Shown: in pieces, positions 34,443-45,809 of the stretch
How positions within the stretch are numbered: position 1 is the first letter of the stretch
How the letters are laid out: each line of letters opens with the position of its first letter
Assembly (NCBI GenBank): GCA_019096195.1
Contig: JAGTXK010000194.1
Coordinates: 1-60,810, forward strand
Reading direction: 5' to 3'
Source: Boletus sp. NGJ
Lineage: Eukaryota > Basidiomycota > Agaricomycetes > Boletales > Boletaceae
DNA: 60,810 bases
Notes under the pieces: generated by a model
What the model saw: only the letters and a program-made list of their open reading frames with translations
What the model was told of the DNA's origin: nothing
Databases searched by the model: none
Program-made: the position numbers and the translations under genes

Positions 34443-36353
34443 TCATCTCGGCAATTTGTTTGGATCTTGCTGATGATGTGTATCCAGTGATCTGAGTGGG
34501 CTCCAAAGAGGACAAGCTTGTCCTGAGATCGTCATTGCTCTTGTGTGGCTACCCATATGAAGGCCCACATCCACTTCATAAGTTTCTTGTTGTACACCAT
34601 CTTCCCAATGCACTGTGGAAGTGATGAAATATTGGATGGCATGATGTGCATGATATGAACGGGCCCCACATGCTTCACAAATGAAGGTGCACTGCTTGTG
34701 GTGGTAGTCATCCTGGAAGCTGTGCTCAATGATATGAACCAATTCAGATCCTCATTATTAACTGACAGGACTGACAAAGACAGATATAACCAAGGTATTT
34801 GTGGCGGAGGTTCTGGGAACCCTGCAATGATAGTCAATGACATGACTCTGACACAAGGAATGGTGGCAGTTGGCACTGAGTTAGTGTGGGTCATCAGAAA
34901 ACATGCCTCTGTTTGCCATGGTGCTTCAATCAACATGTTGGACATATTGAGAATGAGACTGCACTCATGGTCATCAGAGACCAAGTGAGAGTATTTGTGT
35001 GGACTAGAGTGATGTCACAAAGTGGATGAGGGGCAGTGAGGAGAACCTGTCTTGGGTGACTTCTGTCACCTTTGTTCGTGACTTCCATTTGACCAGCTGC
35101 TTTGTTGTGATTTCTTGAGCACAGATTGGCTTGCTCATCCTCCATGTGGATATAACAAGAAAGCTCTGTACCCCTAGAAAACATGTGCTTCAAACTCTTC
35201 ATGTTGTTTTTGATTTGTTGCATTAGATTTTCTGCCTATAGCCAAATGGCAAGGGAGGAGTGGCCACTTGGCACAGTAGTAGACAACCCTGTGATAGATC
35301 CACTCTTCTCACTGATGACTGGCAGAAGGCACTGTGATTGTCTAGCATCTATGGTTGGAATGCATTGGATGCGAGAGGAATAGGCTCACCAATTGAAGGG
35401 ATCCGCACTGGTGTATTCACCTGGGAACTGTCTGTAACAGGGGACTGCATTGTTAGATTGGTAGAAATGGTTGAAAAATTGCAAGCTTGCTTGATTTGTT
35501 GCATGAGTGAATGCAACTTGCTGATGTAATCTGCTCGGGGTGTCCTTGAACATGATATAACAGCACCTGCACCTGCACCCTCATGGTAAAAGTCAGATGG
35601 GGGACTAAGCCTGATGCATTTGACGCTACAAATGGGAGTATCATCTGAGCCAGGTGTTTGCTGTGGCTTGAAAAGAATGCGTTGAATGGAGGTAGAAGAA
35701 GAACCACTGCCCTCAGCACTTCCAGAAGTCGTGTTGACTGTGATGGAGTCCACCATTGTCAAGAGGTGATTATATGTGAATGTATCATACAGTATTGTAG
35801 TTGGAATAAGCAAAGCCTTGGATTGGTCATTGGTGGATTAGTAGCGCTGTATATGTTCCCTGGTGTGCTTTCCACATGCGGAAACCTGAGATTTTGGCAC
35901 AGAACAGAGAAGGTGAACAGGCCCTCCAAGATGGGCTTGGACATAGATGAAGGATCTATGGAGGATGTCGGCTTGAAAACATCACGATCAGCTGTATTGC
36001 CACATGCACTTGTATCTGAGTCAGACTGGCTATCATGGGTGAGAACAGTTCCTTCTTTATGTCTGTCAGTGCACCACCATAATTTGGCAAAGATATCTGA
36101 GTCTGCAATGAAAACGACACCTTCAAACTGCACTTCTTATCCATCCAGTGTGTAATGAAGACAGGCATGGTGCCAGAGCTGCCATTGTAGGACATATCTG
36201 TGTTGGTGCTGTCAAATTATTGATGTACCCATTGGCAGTCCAAGTTCTGGTGGAGAAACCAAACTGTTTTGCAACTGACACATATGCAAGGCAATATTTC
36301 CTTCTCACTTCATCTGCACCAAATCCAAAAAAGGGAAAGAAATGAATGCGCAC
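34443..36353 (-). pseudogene. Unrecognised decayed minus-strand gene(s)
   Basis: A run of minus-strand frames with protein-like sequence. 36123-36353: GFGADEVRRKYCLAYVSVA and FGFSTRTWTANGYINNL. 35759-36133: EGVVFIADSDIFAKLWWC. 35349-35756: begins at ATG 35756, MVDSITVNTTSGSAEGSG, later LHSLMQQIKQACNFS. 34930-35223: MQQIKNNMKSLKHMF, similar to the preceding QQIK stretch, so perhaps a duplicated exon. 34443-34984: HIMHIMPSNISSLPQCIGKM, and in another frame FICEACGARSYHAHHA with a CxxC...H..H cluster. At 34529-34531 a TGA interrupts ATQEQ-RSQDKLVLF where CGA would fit. No family recognised. May be transposon accessory genes or captured host DNA. Confidence 0.35.
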
Positions 36354-37431
36354 AGAACAGGGAATAAATGAGTTATTTCTATGCTAGAAACTTATACTTG
36401 ACTCTGGTGCCACACAACAGAGGGGATTTGTTCAATCATGCCAAAGTTGTTGTGGGCAAAGTTCCAGTTATTATATGGTATAAGAGTGCTCAAGGTCACA
36501 TTAAGATAAATGGAATAGCATCCAAGAAAAATGGTACAAAGAACCTCAATGCTGGCGAGACTCATGAGACAGAAATATTGACTGGAACTCAGATTCTTGT
36601 TGACTGGAAGGAACTCCTTGAATAGTGCTCTTTGGATCACAAGTCCACAAATGATCCAGACTGCAAGATGCAATTAGAATAATATTGCCTCATGGCCTAA
36701 GCACACATACTGCAATAAGTTCCAGATACCAGACCAATGACAATGGGCCAGATCCAGATGAGCAAGTATGCCAGAGAATATGGTTTGGGCTGAATATCAC
36801 CACTAGTGCTCTGATGATGAGCACATATGAAATGAAATGAAATGAATGAGCGGTAGAAACCCACTGACATCATTTTCCTCTATGTAGAGTGTCTGGTGGA
36901 CCATAGTCACTGGTGCACTGTCTGTTCCCCTCGTTCATCGCCACTTGCAATATATGTAACCTATACTTTTCAAATGTGTGAAGGTCAATATGCCTATTGA
37001 GATAGAAATGCTGGGCCTCAGCCAAGGCATGGCCGAGTATCCAGTGAGGGGAAACTGTGCTGTGCAGGAATCTAGATATTAGATGACAGTGCTAAACAAT
37101 CTGATGCACTGGAATAACTTCTGCATTAGGGGCTGCCTTGTCAAGTGGCTAATATGAAACATCTTGGTGTTATTGTCATATGTCTAAAGGGGCTTGAACC
37201 AGTGGATGTATGTGAGAGGATAAGAATAGTCACCGAGGTGCAATGGTAATCTGAAGGGAGCACAGACCTCAGCCATGCACAGACCTGTGCAATGGTCAAA
37301 TGACCATAACATAGCAAAATATGACATTGATTAACATACCATGTAGTCCACCTCATTGTCGTCATAGCTCAGTATCAATGCCCACAAGAACAGTATCATA
37401 TCTAGCTAATGTGGATGGCTTGTGAACTCCA
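36354..37431. other. Interval upstream of the Plavaka relic
   Basis: One plus-strand frame of 85 codons (36368-36625) and decayed sequence that may be the missing N-terminal part of the Plavaka transposase. No motif I can support. Confidence 0.35.
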
Positions 37432-39206
37432 TTGGAGCATTGTGGATATGAGTGTATTCTTGAGCTTGTGTTCATTGCATGCTCTATTGGTGGTGTGATG
37501 AGCACCAGGTTGCTGAAAAGATCAAAGTGGTTATTGATATTGGATTTATCAGACCATGAAGGTCAGGCTCATCAATATGATGAGATGTGGACTGCCAATT
37601 GGTGGTGGGATATGCAGGTGAGCGATCATTGATCATCGGTTGAGATTGGTACACACCTAATGATTGTTCAGATACGATTGTCAGCAGGTGCAACTATTGT
37701 GCCCATGATAGTAGCATCTGATAAAACAGAGCTGTCACAGTTCAAGGGCAACAAAACTGCTTGGCCCATGTACTTCACTATAGGAAACATATCAAAAGAG
37801 GTTTGCTGTAAACCCTTGCGCCATGCATTCATATTGTTAGGATACTTACCTGTCTCAAAATTGGCCTCATTCAAAGACAATTTGGTTGCTGGTTACCACC
37901 TTTTCCACTATTGCATGAAATTGCTACTACAGCCACTTGTGGCTGCTGGTCAGTAGAATGTGGAGATGGTTTGTGCTGATGGCCACATTTGACATGTCTT
38001 TCCAATACTTGCTGCATTTATTGGTGACCATCCTGAGCAATGTCTTGTATTGTGTTGCACTGAAAATCAATGTCCCAAGTGCCTAGTACCAGCTAACCAA
38101 TGCAGTGCAAATTTGGAGTTCCCATGCTGCAGCCAAACCCAAACAAAGCAAACACTTTATGCATAGACTACTGATTAATACCCTCCTGAGTTTATTGCTG
38201 AGGGCTTGCGCCCCATCTTCTCACCCTTTTGGGCTGCACTGCCCCATACCAACATTTTCCTCTGCATCACTTCTGATATCCTCCATCAACTCCATCAAGG
38301 TATCATCAAAGATCACCTCAAAAAATGGTGCAGCACACTTGCTGAGAAAATGCACTTCAATGCGTGTTTTTGCACCATGCCAATCTTTCCCAGGCTTTGC
38401 CACTTCAAGAACAGAATATTGATTATCAAGCAATGGACAGTTTCTGACCACAAGCAACCTGAATGGGTGTTCATTGGCACCCTCATTGGTACCATTGTAG
38501 AGCCACATGTCCTGTGGGCATCTTGCAGCCTTGTGGACTTTGTTCATCTTGCTCAGTATCACTCACATATGGACGACACCCTTGCAGTATTACAACATGC
38601 TCTAGATGATTTCCACCATTTGAAGGATGTATTTATAGAGCTCAGATGCTGGGACCATTTCAACATACCTAAACTCCACTTCCTTATACATTACTGATAC
38701 CATATGAACTCTAGGTAGCCTTGATGGGTTCAACACCAAGACCTCAGAGCAGCTCCACATCAATTTCACCAAGAAAGCATATGCTGCAACTAGCCAAAAA
38801 GACTACACAATCCAGATGACTAGATGGCTTCAGTGGCAAGAGGCAGTGATCTGGTTCAGCAGCTACCATGCCTGGCAACACTGTGACAGAACTGGCCTTT
38901 CTAATACAGAAGCCTCCCTTTCCAGCGATTCAGAACATAACCACCCTCACCAGTATCTCAGACCCCACACAGTGCCAATGCCCTATTCAGCCTGTTATTG
39001 AATCTCTCACCAGCCATAGTTTTCTAAGAAAAACAATTCAATATTTAGAACAGCACCATGGTGCTGTATGCTTCCTTGAAGCACTCAAAGTGTTTGTCAA
39101 TACCCTGCCTCACAGATGCATGTTCATTGAGAACAATAGTGTATATGTAGTACTATATAACAGAGGGAAGACAATGACACCTACCAGGACTATATGTACT
39201 CCATAG
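37432..39206 (+). pseudogene. Plavaka-type transposase, decayed
   Basis: Blocks in order: YDEMWTANWWWDMQ (to 37617), a GT-AG intron (gtgagc...gttcag, about 37618-37671), GATIVPMIVASDKTELSQF and GNKTAWPMYFTIGNISKEV, RHAFILLGYLPVSKL (37690-37860), [20 protein letters not shown] with a TGA where CGA (Arg) is expected (about 37993), EQCLVLCC and NQCPKC, PFWAALPHTNIFLCITSDIL followed by HQLHQGIIK (about 38228-38305), FNIPKLHFLIHY (about 38660), then FNTKTSEQLHINFTKKAYAA and a Trp-rich end. These are the conserved stretches of basidiomycete Plavaka transposases (DDE type) in the expected order. The N-terminal zinc finger part is not recognisable. Several stops and frame changes: inactive. Confidence 0.8.
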
Positions 39207-39841
39207 TTCTACATAGCACTTTTGTTTTTTCCAGATGTAGGCCTCTGCTGACATCACTACCAGTTTCCCCTTGATCCTACTGGCCGATTACTATACTTAT
39301 ATTATAGGGAACTCCTTCTACTTTCTACTTTGTCTTCTATGGAGTTTCACTGGTCTTTCATATTGCCAATTCCCTTTCCCATTGCAGCTCATAGGCTCTC
39401 ATGCCTTACCTATATAAACCCATCGTAGATACAATGTCCAACAAGTAGAACCTACCTAATTCTACCCATGTTGTTCTCCAGGATCTCTATGAGGCCTCGT
39501 CTTACTCCTGAGTAGACACTTCATCTCTCAACCTTGAACTCTAGTGGCTAGTCAAAGCCACTTGTCACTCTGGCAACCTCCTCTGTTGCTTGTCCTTGTG
39601 AGGCTCACCAAAGTCCTCAACCTCTACAGTATGTGGGAAGACTTCATACATCTATGTCTCTGGCAGTCTTCCACACCACTTGTTCTTCATCAACATCATC
39701 TTTTAGGTTTAGAACCACCTCTACCTGAGTCAGTCATAACAATCCTTACATCACCACACATACACCTAGAGTAGCCCCTCACCATAGACTTCCCCCTATG
39801 ATATCACAACAACCACATGAACACTCCAAGTATGCTAGCTA
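39207..39841 (+). repeat. Probable LTR-like remnant
   Basis: Contains cctatataaacccatcgtag (about 39408), a TATA-type promoter string of the kind found in the LTRs here. Near 39762 the string cacctagagtagcc also occurs in the solo LTR at about 10468. No coding sequence. Ends not determined. Confidence 0.35.
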
Positions 39842-40155
39842 TGTTACGGATAATGAAGGGGGTACACCTTTTTCCCTTCCTTTCATCCTCTCTCCATCCC
39901 CAGTCATCAATGACTTGTGGGGAGACCTCTCATTTGACCCCTCAGAGACGACATGGGAAAGCTTCCTCATGGGAGAACACCTGGCACTCAGCACTTCCCT
40001 TGACAACACTGCCTTCTAGAGTGGTGAACGGCCATCTACAAGATCCTGGATCTCTCCAATGGCTATCCTCTCCATCCTGTGTCTCTTTCATTTCCTGTTT
40101 TACTCTTAACCTATGCTTCATATCAGACACTGCCTCCTTGGCTATGCTCTCTTGT
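39842..40155. mobile_element. Truncated LTR related to the solo LTR at 27508
   Basis: Starts tgttacgg...gggggtacacctttttc and stays similar to 27508 onwards up to tgcctccttggctatgctct (about 40150), where a sharp junction to the reversed Gypsy-1 relative follows. No right end or target duplication seen. Confidence 0.6.
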
Positions 40156-40375
40156 ACTGTAGTTCAGCCTCATCACTGCAAAAAGGAGTGAAATGATTCT
40201 TTTGCAATGACTTAGGCATTTATATAGGAGAGCAGCTGTTGTCTACTGTACTAGGAGAAAAGACAAGCTTGTGCAACATCTGAGGCATACTCTATGGTGG
40301 GCTCTGCCTGTTCAACATCTGTCATCATCATGCATATACTAGTGAACATCTCTGGTGACACTTCTTGTCCATTGA

Positions 40376-41687
40376 TTACAATGCCCCTTGCTTGATGAGG
40401 GTGGGGCACAAGGAGTGGTCAGCATAAGGCCAAGGCTTTGAACATTTGTGGCACACTCCAGCTGTGCATACTTTATCAAGCTCCATAGGAGTGCCTTGAC
40501 CAGTGAATGTGCCAGTCATGTTTGGGTGAGACTTTGCTACAGGAGTGGCTATAGCAGTGGGAGGGGGGCCTGCAGGGGCAGTATACCAAGGGTGTGATAC
40601 AAAACAGGGAGTGTAGACTAGGTCTGTTGCATGAACTAACTGCTTCCTGTCAGTGATTTCTGTGAGGATGTTTGAGGCCTTTATGAGGGCAGTTGCCCAG
40701 TTGTGGACATTAGTGGACTCAATTAGTGCCAGCTGATTTCTTTCCACAAACTCTATAATGTCCAAGTGTACTGCTCACCTTACTAAGTCTACCACTACTC
40801 TTCCATTGTAGCCGATGTTGAACTCAGCTTCTTTGACATAGTGATAGAGTTTGGTGAAATAGTCTTCCACCATGTCCTTGCCCTGTTTTAGCCCCATGAG
40901 CTTCTGTTGCACTATGCACTTTAGATTTGCTGGCTGGAAGTTCTTTTTGAGCTTTTCCTCAAAGCTTGCAAAGGTGAGGATGTGGATGGCTCCCTGTGCT
41001 GTCATGAGGTCTTCAAATCTTCCTGCTGGGTTGCTACCACAAAGATACAACAATATGATTAAGATTTTTTGGTAGTCTTGCAGGGTTGTTTCAAAATCCG
41101 ACAAGTACAGTTTCATCGTCCTCCACCAGGATATGAACTTCTCTTTGTTGCCAATATAATATTCTAGCTTTGCCACCAGAGACTTTCCCAGTTTAGATGA
41201 AGCTCTGAGGGAGCTGCATGCTGCTGCCTAGGAGTCTCCTGGTGATGGAGGAGAATGGGGAGTTGGTGGAAGGAGATGGCAGGGTGATGGTTGTTGTGGC
41301 AGTATTGTCATGGTGGTGAGGTTGGGGAGAGGAAGAGGTGGTGCTCCTGCCACTGCCCCTGCTCTCTGATAGATTCTTTGCTGTGCTTTGAAGGCAGCCA
41401 GCCATGTTCTGACTGGATCCATGGGTGGCATGGGGTGCTGATGGTAGAGCAACAGGTTTGTGGGCATGGTAGTAACAAGGCTGAAAGGTATTTGTTGGCC
41501 CAAAAATCCAAATGGCAAAGCTGCCAAGGGATCTCTGGATGAGAGGGCCTCTACCAGCAATTGTTGCATGGGAATGGACAACACAGTATTAATATCTTCA
41601 AGGGTCACAGCCATGGCTGCAAATGTAGTGCCTCAAGAGGGTCCTGGTGTTGGTGCTGGGGAGTTATAGCTCATTGTCATTGGAGGA
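40376..41687 (-). pseudogene. gag of the reversed Gypsy-1 relative
   Basis: Begins near ATG 41687 (MTMSYNSPAPTPGPS) with an early in-frame stop, then MAVTLEDINTVLSIP, PPMDPVRTWLAAF, KEKFISWWRTMKLYL, GAIHILTFASFEEKLKKN, LKQGKDMVEDYFTKLYHYV, FNIGYNGRVVVDLV and a Cys-rich CHKCSKPWPYADH stretch. It preserves the FEEKLKKNFQPANLKCIVQQ stretch deleted in Gypsy-1, so it is useful for reconstructing the gag domain layout. Stops and a frame break near 41220 and 40770 show it is inactive. Confidence 0.72.
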
Positions 41688-42608
41688 AGTAGAGGAGTGC
41701 TGTGAGTATTTCAACAAGTATGTTGGTTGGTCAGATATGGCAGGTAAGAAAGTCCCAAAGCACATGATGTAGGATATGAGGGTGTAAACTGGGTCGATGT
41801 GACATGGTGGATATAGCCTGGTGAAGGTAGTACCAGGGGTGGCTGGTAATGAGTGGAAATGGGGGATTGATGCAACTGAGTGGCACTTGGCTGCATGCTC
41901 AGAATTATGTGGAATAATGGGAAGATGGTTCTGTGAAGAGACCTGATGAGGATGAAGATTGTCAAAGTGGAACTGGAGGATAACTTTTAAACTGCAGGAA
42001 GGTGTGCACAGGAAAAAGGCAAGATAATTCCCTTGTCACACTGGCATGACATTGCAGGTGATCATGCAAACCTGCCTTCTGTAGCATCAAGGAGAGTACA
42101 GACTGCTAGGCACTCAGCAGATAATGGGAGCTAGTGCTCTATGCCCAGTAGCAATGTTATTCTTATTTAGTACACTGGATGAGCATATGTGCAACAGCTT
42201 CAATGAGGGTCTACTCAGGCATGTCATATATGCCAACAGATTCCTCTTAAGCCTGAGGTCCAGCTATAGGATGTCTGTGATAAAGGGTCATAAGAACAGA
42301 TAGTGGGGAGAGAGTGATGGATAGCAAATGAAATCAAAGGTTTCTGAACTTCTTATCTTCTCTGCTAGTTGTAGCTTATGCTTGACACTAGCAACCACCT
42401 AGATAGGCTAGGTTTATGCTTAATGCTAATTGAGCTCCCTTGGGTCCTCAACCCTTAGAGTCTATAATTGTCCTAGCAAATTGATGTGGTGAGAGGGGAG
42501 TAGAGAAAAGAACAGGCATGTTATTAAAAATGATGGCAAGGCTTGGCAATGGAGGGAAAAGTAGTTGGGGGGTGAAGGGCCCAGTGATCAAGGGGTATTC
42601 TTGGAATT

Positions 42609-42939
42609 TGAAAAGATCAAGCTAACAATCCTAAGAGTCACTCAAAAGTGATATCCAAAGAATAGAATAGCAATTCCAAGAATGAGTACTATGGACAGCA
42701 TATGCTATTATTTATACTACAAGATACATGCACAGACCATCTTTAGGGTCAGTGTGGAATGTGCTGGAATAGTGATATAATTATGACATATTGTTCTAGA
42801 GCATTCTATGATGTGAGAGTGACATCGTAGGTCTAGACATGGATTTGAGGCCTTGGGTGTTAGCTATTATGTAATCATTTGTGGGAACATATTTTAGCTA
42901 AGTGGTATGGTATCTACAAGAATGGAGAAAATCATTTCA
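42609..42939 (-). repeat. LTR of the reversed Gypsy-1 relative (331 bp)
   Basis: On the minus strand starts tgaaatgattttctcc and ends gatcttttca, followed directly by the self-primer binding site. Shares start, end and PBS with Gypsy-1 but is about 70 bp longer. Outer neighbour is atgat (42940-42944). Confidence 0.75.
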
Positions 42940-42944
42940 ATGAT

Positions 42945-43953
42945 ATGGCAAGGGGAGTGGATTGTTTAGAACATGCAAGACTTACTATGGTATAGTTGAG
43001 GCACAAGGATGAGGAATGCTGCATTGTCATATGCTCTTGTGGCTGGATGGTAATTCAAACCCACAAGTTTTACAGGATCAAATGATAAAAGAGTCTGAAT
43101 GTCACATCATGATATTTTCATGAATGGAGGATAATATTAACTATGAGCTTCCCAAACTGACACAATCATTAGATGTTGAAAATGCTCAGTTACTGTTACC
43201 ACAGAAAGCTGAAGAAATGGATGTATGGTCTGAACAACCTCCTGAAGTGACAGAAATGGATAGTCTGTGCTTTACACATGAATTTAGAAATTTCATTCAT
43301 CATCTCACTATCAAGTGCAACTGATATACACATGTTGATACATGTTTCAAACATCTCAAAAGGGGTGAATCTTGAACTGATGGAATTGTTGGATGCATAT
43401 AGATGGTCAGACCCACACCTTTACAAAACTGAATGAGGAGACACTTTTATTCCAGTTATGGTGCTTGCATTCTTAGATCAATAATTACAATGATGTCATG
43501 TTATTATTCTTTCAGAGTAACATGGACATCAAATACATTGGCAGTGGATCCACAGTGAAGGTGTTGATATACTACATCACCAACTATATTACCAAAAGTG
43601 ATCTGAAGATTCATACTGGAGTTTGAACTTTACAGGCTGCCATCAAGAGTCACACAGAGAAGTTCTGTGAGGATGACACAACCAGTCAGCCAGTTCGTGA
43701 TTGAAATCTAGTGACAAATGTCTAAATGGACTTGAGTCATCAAGAAGTCTTGTATTAGCAAGTTATAAGTTATCTCATTGATGAAGGAGACTATTATAGC
43801 AGTCATCAACTTAGATCCATCTGTTTTCACAATTTTTTTGGCAGCACTCAATCATTACAAACATATCCAAAGTGATGGAGATGAAGGGGTACATAACATT
43901 GATAATGAAATCAATGATGAAGCTGAGAAAGAACTTGTTATTGATGTGTCTTC
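42945..43953 (+). pseudogene. Helitron Rep (HUH nuclease) domain, truncated at its left and split at its right
   Basis: Reading begins GLFRTCKTYYGIVEAQG, then TGA at 43010-43012 where CGA (Arg) is expected, then GMLHCHMLLWLDGN: the HUH histidines are at 43022-43030. Next: YLEDNINYELP-like text from 43124, FRNFIHHLTIKCN, CFKHLKRGE, INNYNDVM, NMDIKYIGSGSTVKVL, YYITNYITKSDLK (the Tyr/Lys catalytic motif, about 43568-43610), IKSHTEKF, and SYLIDEGDYYSSHQ (about 43770). The frame is then split by Gypsy-2 at 43954 and resumes at 51339. Family role: nicks and joins DNA for rolling-circle transposition. The part before GLF is missing, apparently cut by the reversed Gypsy-1 relative. Several stops present. 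Confidence 0.85.
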
Positions 43954-44547
43954 TGTTACGTTTCGTCCTTTTTCCTCCTTTTTCTTCCCTTCAATCGTCC
44001 TCGTCCTCACCTCGTCCTCTTGAATTCCCGTTGGACCATTTACTACACAGTGAGACTCCGTGTAGTCAAGGCCGACCTTCGCACCTCGTGCATCATTTGT
44101 ACTTCTACGCCGACTCCACACGAGGGATCCCTTCTATTTCCCACTCCATAGGATCTCCCCGGTGCTGCGGCTTACTCATCCTTTTCCCACGCCTCAGTAT
44201 GTATATAAACCCAGCCTCTGTAGTCGATCCCCCAATTTACACCTACTTGGTGAACTTTCATCATCGCCTCTCCGGACCTCTAAAAGTCGTCGTTCCACTT
44301 CGAGTGAACGCTTCTTCTACGTCTCGTCTTCACTCTCTGAGTGAACCCTTGACTACGACTAGGAAGACCCTTTGTCGTCGAACCCTTGACCCCGCGACGA
44401 GGAAGACCCTCTGTCGCCGAACCCTTGACCCAACCAAGGGCCACCTTTGTCCCGTAGCTCCCTGAAGCTACCTCTCTCGACTCCGGTAGCTCGTCGCTAC
44501 TCGACCATCCAAGTTAACGCCTGTCCCTACCCGGGGTAGTCGTAACA
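43954..44547 (+). repeat. Gypsy-2 5' LTR with promoter
   Basis: 594 bp with TGTTAC...GTAACA ends. TATATAAA at 44202-44209. The probable RNA start aatttacacct at 44234-44244 lies 32 bp downstream and matches the PBS in reverse complement. Downstream of it is a diverged direct repeat of aggaagaccctttgtcg/aggaagaccctctgtcg (about 44361 and 44401). Confidence 0.92.
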
Positions 44548-44549
44548 AA

Positions 44550-44560
44550 AGGTGTAAATT
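44550..44560 (+). promoter_or_regulatory. Self-primer binding site of Gypsy-2
   Basis: aggtgtaaatt, starting 2 nt after the 5' LTR, is the exact 11-nt reverse complement of LTR bases 44234-44244, located at the expected transcript start about 32 bp after the TATA box. The 11-nt length is the same as the Tf1 self-primer known from fission yeast. Confidence 0.75.
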
Positions 44561-44621
44561 CTTATATTGAGGTTATCGTTGTCATAACCCTCCACCCACC
44601 ATTGCTCGCCAACGTCCCACC

Positions 44622-45776
44622 TTGAACCCTGCGTGGTGGAACCCTCGTGCACGTGCCGAGACACCTCCCACCGACGACAATTCTTCTGACCAAGAGGGAT
44701 CACCAGACACCGACCTCGACCTTGACCTCCCGTCCCAACAACAACAGGACGCGGCCCTCGATCTGTCACGCCAACTCTCAGATCGCCTACGTTTACCAAG
44801 AACTCCCACACCACCGTCTCTAACACCGTTGACGGCAGTACCCTCATTCTCAGCACCACCCCCTCCCCTGTCACCGATGTCCTCAGCGACTCGACCAACC
44901 GAGCTCCGCATCGGCACCCCCGAAGCCTATGATGGCTCCTTTGACACCTCAGTATCATGGTTGAACACAGTCCAGTTCTACCTCTACGTCAACGCCAAGG
45001 TCTATGACACCGATGCTAAACAGATAGCCTTCGCCCTGTCCTATATGACTAAAGGGCCAGCCCTCACCTGGGCTACCACCTATCGACAAAACGCCATCAA
45101 TGGCATCACCATCACCCTCGGGTCCTTCGCCGACTTCGTCACTGCCTTTGAAAAGGCATTCAAACACCGAGACACCACTGGGAACGCCATCGCTTGGCTG
45201 TCCACCAAACGAATGACCAAGAAACGAGACAACTCGTATTCCCCCCCCCTCATGCAATACACCTCTGAGTTCCAGAACAATGCCGCCCTCGCCAAGATCA
45301 CCGACCCGAACGTCCTCATCGGGTACTATTCCGCTGGAATCCCACCAGGGCTTATGCGACGGATCATGTCCATGGACACCGTACCCACCACCATCGAAGA
45401 ATGGTACTCCCGTGCCATCCACTTCCAAACCCAATGGGAAAGAGCCGATGAAATCGCTAAAAGGAGCAGTAAACCATCCGCGCATACCTACCACTCCTTC
45501 TCTTCGCCCACCTCCTCCAAACCTCGAGACCCTGACGCCATGGACGTCGACGCCGTCTCCATCCCCAAGCTGACCCCCGAAGAGCGAAAACGCTGCTTCG
45601 ACCAAAAACTTTGCTTCCGCTGTCGCCAACCGGGTCACATCACCACGGCATGCACCACCTTCACCTCCCCCATTAGAAAGGTGAAGAACTCCCCTGCCAA
45701 GAAAGTCAGGGTTGTCGAACAAGAAGAGGGAGACTCTGATGGAGAAACCGTCGGACAGGTCTCCTCGGGTTTTTAA
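44622..45776 (+). CDS. gag: Gypsy-2 Gag (capsid/nucleocapsid)
   Basis: Frame open from an in-frame stop at 44568 to TAA 45774-45776. Contains NPAWWNPRARAETPP, an acidic/Pro-rich N-terminus, LRIGTPEAYDGSFDTSVSWL (start of the capsid-like Retrotrans_gag domain), YMTKGPALTWATTY, WERADEIAKR, and a zinc knuckle CFRCRQPGHITTAC (C-x2-C-x4-H-x4-C) at 45612-45653. There is no ATG between the upstream stop and the conserved N-terminal part: the first in-frame ATG is at about 44878 (MSSATRPTE). The true start may therefore be a non-ATG codon, or be supplied by splicing. Forms the virus-like particle and packages the RNA. Pol follows in the -1 frame. Confidence 0.85.
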   Translation: MNPAWWNPRARAETPPTDDNSSDQEGSPDTDLDLDLPSQQQQDAALDLSRQLSDRLRLPRTPTPPSLTPLTAVPSFSAPPPPLSPMSSATRPTELRIGTPEAYDGSFDTSVSWLNTVQFYLYVNAKVYDTDAKQIAFALSYMTKGPALTWATTYRQNAINGITITLGSFADFVTAFEKAFKHRDTTGNAIAWLSTKRMTKKRDNSYSPPLMQYTSEFQNNAALAKITDPNVLIGYYSAGIPPGLMRRIMSMDTVPTTIEEWYSRAIHFQTQWERADEIAKRSSKPSAHTYHSFSSPTSSKPRDPDAMDVDAVSIPKLTPEERKRCFDQKLCFRCRQPGHITTACTTFTSPIRKVKNSPAKKVRVVEQEEGDSDGETVGQVSSGF

Positions 45777-45809
45777 AGAGGGGAACACCTTTGACGCATG
45801 TTTCCCCTT
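45767..45809 (+). promoter_or_regulatory. Predicted -1 ribosomal frameshift signal between gag and pol
   Basis: Heptamer GGGTTTT at 45767-45773, with gag-frame codons GGT TTT followed directly by the gag stop TAA. This fits the X XXY YYZ rule. The -1 frame is open from 45740 and leads into protease. A 6-nt spacer (taaaga) is followed by a stem: ggggaaca (45780-45787) pairs with tgtt...cccc (45799-45807, one bulged t) around an 11-nt loop, with possible extra basal pairs. Not tested experimentally. Confidence 0.65.

Larger units (their letters stand above)
40156..42939 (-). mobile_element. Reversed 5' half of a Gypsy-1 relative
   Basis: Read on the minus strand: LTR (42939-42609), self-primer site aattccaagaat (42608-42597), leader of about 900 nt, gag, and the start of the region after gag. 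It then stops abruptly near 40156. Sequence similarity to Gypsy-1 is clear but low, and its LTR is longer (331 bp). No pol or second LTR. It lies directly against the Helitron Rep fragment that begins at about 42945, so it interrupts or truncates that gene. Confidence 0.75.

Noticed and set aside
44955-45788. Long minus-strand frame (277 codons) opposite gag
   Set aside because: Shadow of the CpG-rich gag coding sequence; the plus strand has clear Gag motifs and a zinc knuckle.
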